A DNA stretch of 64,000 nt from Phoronis australis. Its lineage: Eukaryota; Phoronida; Phoronidae. The translations under genes and the position numbers were made by a program. Positions 60,843 through 64,000 of the stretch are shown piece after piece. The stretch is from the NCBI GenBank assembly GCA_002633005.1, contig NMRA01000722.1, positions 104,547-168,546 on the forward strand, in the 5' to 3' direction. Each line of letters starts with the position of its first letter. Within the stretch, counting starts at the first letter, position 1. The notes under the pieces were generated by a model, which saw only the letters and a program-made list of their open reading frames with translations, was not told the DNA's origin and ran no database searches.

Positions 60843-63154
60843 TCAACAGCACTTCTTACTTGATACTCTTTTACTAGGCTGTATTTCTGATATATGAACA
60901 GCATCTGTGTGTGGCTTACTCTTTATAACTGGTGGTTTCACATTGCCAGGCAAACAGTAGCTTAAAATATACTCAAATAAATTTTCAACATTCTGTCCAG
61001 AAAGACTAGAAGTTTCAAAAAACGGAATTTTATCTAAATCTAAAGAGCGGTTTATTTTCTTTGCATATGCCAACCCTTCCTCAACTGTCACTTGTCGATT
61101 TTGATCAGAGACTAAGTCCAGCTTGGTCCCTACAACAACCTTCAGGCAGCTGTCTAGCTCATTGTTGTCATCAACCAGAGGACGGAATCGGCGCCTGCAA
61201 TAACACAATGACAATGAGAAGGGGACATTTGGTCACGCTACCGCAATATTCTGTTATATTCAGAATAAAAGTGCTATCTGCTAAGTATATTGAGCAATGC
61301 ATGCCTATGAGCATTATATGGGTTATAAATGCAAATTAAGGTTTGTGCAACTGGTGTCACTCTGCAAAAAATACATAAGAAATTCAAAATATCTAGAAAA
61401 ATTAAATCAATAATTGTACCCACTTAATTTTCATTAAACTTACAACCAAACCAAATTGTAATTTATGGCAATACTCTGAACTCCATTTCCTAAGATATTA
61501 CTCTCAATGTTTTGCTGAAAAATAAACAGACAAAAGTTTGACCAAGGGGGCCATGGTCCCCCTAAAACTGTAGCAGATATAATTTTGGAGTTCGGGCGCA
61601 AATTGCTGACTAGCACATGCGCGCAACCAGGGGGGCTCCAGGGATCAATAAACAATGCATTGGCCCTGAACAAGCCTGTTTACAATTTTTTTTGTCTTTT
61701 TTAGTCAACACAGGTCCAGGCCCGCAAACCCAAAAATTCGATACCCCTGCATCCCCATAACTTAGGCTGGCTGCGCGCGTCTGCCGAAATTCTGGTTACT
61801 CCTGTGCCCTTGCCCTCCCTAACTCAAAATCCTGGATCCGCCCCTGATAGTCAATAGTTTACATAATATCCATATATTCAAGTAATGAGAAACATTCAAC
61901 AGATAGAAGGAAATTGGTTACTTGCAATGTTTTACTATTTATTCACTACCTACTCGAGCTCATTAAACGAGTCCCTACTGGAGATGTCATAGGCCAAGAT
62001 GGCCGCTCCAGCGCCACGACAATAAAAGGAGCTCAGACCAGAGAATTTCTCTTCCCCAGCGGTGTCCTAAAATAATGACATGTGTAAGTCAGTAATGAGG
62101 CAAGTTAATGAGAACACACAGTAATACGATTGACACTAATTACCATTATCAAACCTGCTATAGTCCAATAAATCAAGTCAAAATGAAAAAAAATTGCTAT
62201 ATTGATCTGTTTTGCCAATGTCAAAATATATGTGTCACAACTCAGTCATTATATTGTTTTTATACTCCAGGCAGAGCCCAACTATGACATTTTTAGAACA
62301 AAAGGAATATGAAGTAATATCAGTTTAAGACCTGACTAAACTTTTTGTTAGCGAGCTTGATACTGGTACGTACGTTTGTAATTTCGGAACAGTCTCCTTT
62401 TGTAAAGTGTGCAGGTATGAAGTAAAATACCGAGAGACATAACAAACAAACAAATAAAAACAGTTGCAGCTATATTTTGTGACTGCATGTCACACCATCA
62501 GGCAATAGTAGAATGAACTTATACATAGCGAAATAGACTGAAATACACGTGACATCGGGAAGAGAAGCTTATAAGCAGAGAGCGTGAATGCAATACACGG
62601 TAGGAAGCCCGCAACCCTATGGAAACAGAGCCAGAGTGTGATACACACCTGTGAGCTGTTCATTCAACACAGGTTTTTTGTGACTGATCAGTAGCGATTC
62701 CAAAATCTTTAACTGAAATGTGTCATTTTCAACATAGCAAATGATGGTATTGTCTGGTAGTAGACAATGATGGTATTGTCTGGTAGTAGACAATGCTGAT
62801 ATGACATGCAGTCATGAAATATAGCTACTGTTTTTATTTGTTTGTTTGTTATGACTCTTGGTATTTTACTTCATACCTGCACACCTGAAGAAAGGAGAAT
62901 GTTCCAAAATTACAAACGTACCAGTATCAAGCTCGCTAACAAAAAGTCTAGCCCTGTCTTTAACCTAGTTTGTGTAAACGAAGGGCTACTACAGAACTAT
63001 ACTGATATCAGTTTAAGTAAACATTAGCCACTACTTGCTTAATACACATGACCAACATGTGTATAATTCACTAAGACTTGTTGAGCAAGTAACTTACCCA
63101 AATGGCAGCATTGTACTTTCCCCATGACTTGAGAAAAAAGGAGGCACCAATTGT
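60843..63154 (-). CDS. RAB20: RAB20-like small GTPase, last three exons
   Basis: Exons on the minus strand: 63098-63154, 61954-62066, 60843-61194, phases agree, 173 residues to the stop. Small GTPases of this type control endosome and phagosome traffic. Visible: switch I region TIGASFFLKSWGKYN, switch II DTAGEEKFSGLSSFYCRGA, guanine-binding VVGTKLDLV (G4, here TKLD) and FFETSSLSGQNV (G5), and a C-terminal SSKKCC for double prenylation. The W before DTAG, the FLK.W strand and the SFNELERRF helix fit RAB20 better than RAB24 or RAB5. The exon with the start codon and P-loop is not between 63155 and 64000 and must lie to the right. Intron 1 of the visible part carries the element at 62330-63004. 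Confidence 0.82.
61540..61852. mobile_element. hAT-like repeat fragment
   Basis: The right end reads CTCAAAATCCTGGATCCGCC then CCTG, matching the terminus type at 17646-17785 and 46871-47442. A G/C-rich stretch (GGGGGCCATGGTCCCCC, a near palindrome) is at 61547-61563. Left limit uncertain. Confidence 0.45.
62330..63004 (+). mobile_element. Inverted-arm element coding a conserved peptide, insertion 2
   Basis: Flanked by the 13-bp direct repeat ATATCAGTTTAAG (62317-62329 and 63005-63017). The right arm (about 62822-63004, plus strand) codes MTLGILLHTCTPEERRMFQ then NYKRTSIKLANKKSSPVFN and LVCVNEGLLQNYT, ending at the element border. The left arm (62330-62470) is an inverted, slightly shorter copy coding MSLGILLHTCTLYKRRLF before its frame breaks. 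Centre of ~350 bp is unrelated to coding and includes a 27-bp direct repeat (GATGGTATTGTCTGGTAGTA twice). Confidence 0.8.
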
Positions 63155-63349
63155 CTGAAATGAACATATTCCATTACAAAGCATCCCATTATAAATTTTT
63201 GAGAAAACTAATTGCTAAAAATCAACTTTTTTCCTTTGTAAAAGGTTTTTAACATTGTTGGGAATGCCAATAATTTTTCAAAATATTGCCTGAGATTTTA
63301 TTGTACACATCATTAAATGGACATTATTGGCTAGAAAAGTTAATTTCGG

Positions 63350-63595
63350 AAAGGCAGCCTCAGAACGGATTTGAACCTCCAATTCTTGCAGTTACAGTCT
63401 AATGCTATGCTGACCGAGGAAAATCCAGCTCGATTAATGGCTGGGTATTTTAACTGAGAACATTAAGCTTGTATATTCACCCACCTCAATTTCAGCGAGT
63501 ACTTAGCAAGCAATGGTAATTTGATCATAATAAATTAGCAATTTTATTGTGTAAGAGCTTTGGTCAAAGCTAGTAACTTCAAAAAGTCTATCCCA
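63350..63595 (-). repeat. tRNA-derived SINE, reverse strand
   Basis: On the minus strand: CCTCGGTCAGCATAGCATTA (A box) and GGAGGTTCAAATCCGTTCTG (B box) at tRNA spacing, followed by GAGGCTGCC. The body on the other side (TTGGTCAAAGCTAGTAACTTC) recurs at 28960-29240. The lack of acceptor pairing makes it a SINE rather than a tRNA gene. Confidence 0.6.
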
Positions 63596-63632
63596 CCCAG
63601 CAATAATACCAAACTATATTTTTTGCTGTTAA

Positions 63633-64000
63633 ACTTATGGACTTCGTCCTAGACCTTTTCGCAATGCCTCCCACCAAAGACTTAGCAGGTGCTCGTGGAC
63701 TGTCGCTGCTGTTAACGCAACCATGGGTGTCATCGGCGAACACATGATCGCACAAGATGCTGCTTGGCTGCCAGTACAAGAACTTGGTGAGGAACCGAAT
63801 GTCATCATTGCTTTCAACAGGGAAGCTCGGGAATGGCTTCCTGGAGTAGCCCAAGCATTGTGCCGTCAGCAATGGCGTGATCTTGGCGGTATTAATGCCA
63901 TCATTGTAGCAACTGATGGATCCTTCGATGGTGAAACTAATCGTGCGGGATGGGGTTATCAAATACGCTGTGCTAACAACGTCATTGCGGAAGGTAGTGG
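63633..64000 (+). CDS. Retroelement RNase H-like domain, partial at the window edge
   Basis: Open frame of 122 codons with no stop to the end of the window; it contains no splice sites that need to be invoked. The stretch NAIIVATDGSFDGETNRAGW then GYQIRCANNVIAEGSG has the first strand and catalytic Asp (ATDGS) of an RNase H fold as found in non-LTR retrotransposons. The preceding part has NREAREWLPGVAQALCRQQ. Which clade cannot be told from this piece. It is inserted upstream of the visible RAB20 exons, probably in an intron. Confidence 0.65.

Overview
The window is animal nuclear DNA: genes are interrupted by spliceosomal GT-AG introns, the proteins recognised are metazoan orthologues (RDM1, VCPKMT, POC5, ALDH8A1, macroH2A, RAB20), and the spaces between exons are packed with minisatellites, tRNA-like SINEs, MITEs and decayed transposons. 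The gene set and repeat load suggest a non-vertebrate animal, perhaps a marine invertebrate deuterostome, but I cannot name the species from sequence alone. Five single N characters mark joins in the assembly, and three of them lie between near-identical direct repeats.

Layout. 1-2054: the first two coding exons of RDM1 on the minus strand. 2351-7318: VCPKMT on the plus strand, four exons, sharing a ~300-bp divergent promoter with RDM1. 7319-13382: intergenic, with two copies of a THAP-coding foldback element and several minisatellites. 13383-15053: POC5 on the minus strand as one uninterrupted exon. 15253-27193: ALDH8A1 on the plus strand, ten exons all reconstructed, head-to-head with POC5; its intron 7 holds 3 kb of a repeat with CTCF-like motifs. 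27194-34819: intergenic, with minisatellites, a 1-kb tandem duplication around an N, and a PIF/Harbinger relic. 34820-46458: macroH2A on the minus strand, eight exon positions reconstructed, with two alternative versions of exon 7. 46459-55099: repeat-rich, no secure gene. 55100-56251: terminal exon of an unrecognised basic, low-complexity protein. 58480-59745: second copy of the CTCF-motif repeat, inverted. 60843-63154: RAB20-like GTPase on the minus strand, missing its P-loop exon. 63633-64000: RNase H part of a retroelement running off the edge.

Two themes stand out. First, macroH2A has a pair of same-length, same-phase exons (7A at 35744-35918, 7B at 37261-37435) coding for alternative versions of the part of the macro domain that carries the ADP-ribose phosphate-binding loop. 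Using both would shift the frame, so they should be mutually exclusive. This is a different exon from the one alternatively spliced in vertebrate macroH2A1. Second, five splice sites in three genes have been tandemly duplicated into minisatellites whose unit spans the exon-intron border (VCPKMT exon 1 donor and exon 3 acceptor, ALDH8A1 exon 7 donor, macroH2A exon 5 and exon 7A donors), leaving rows of decoy splice sites next to the real one.

A third item is a short mobile element with inverted arms coding for the same conserved peptide. It was inserted twice (52113-52468 and 62330-63004) with clean 12- and 13-bp target duplications.
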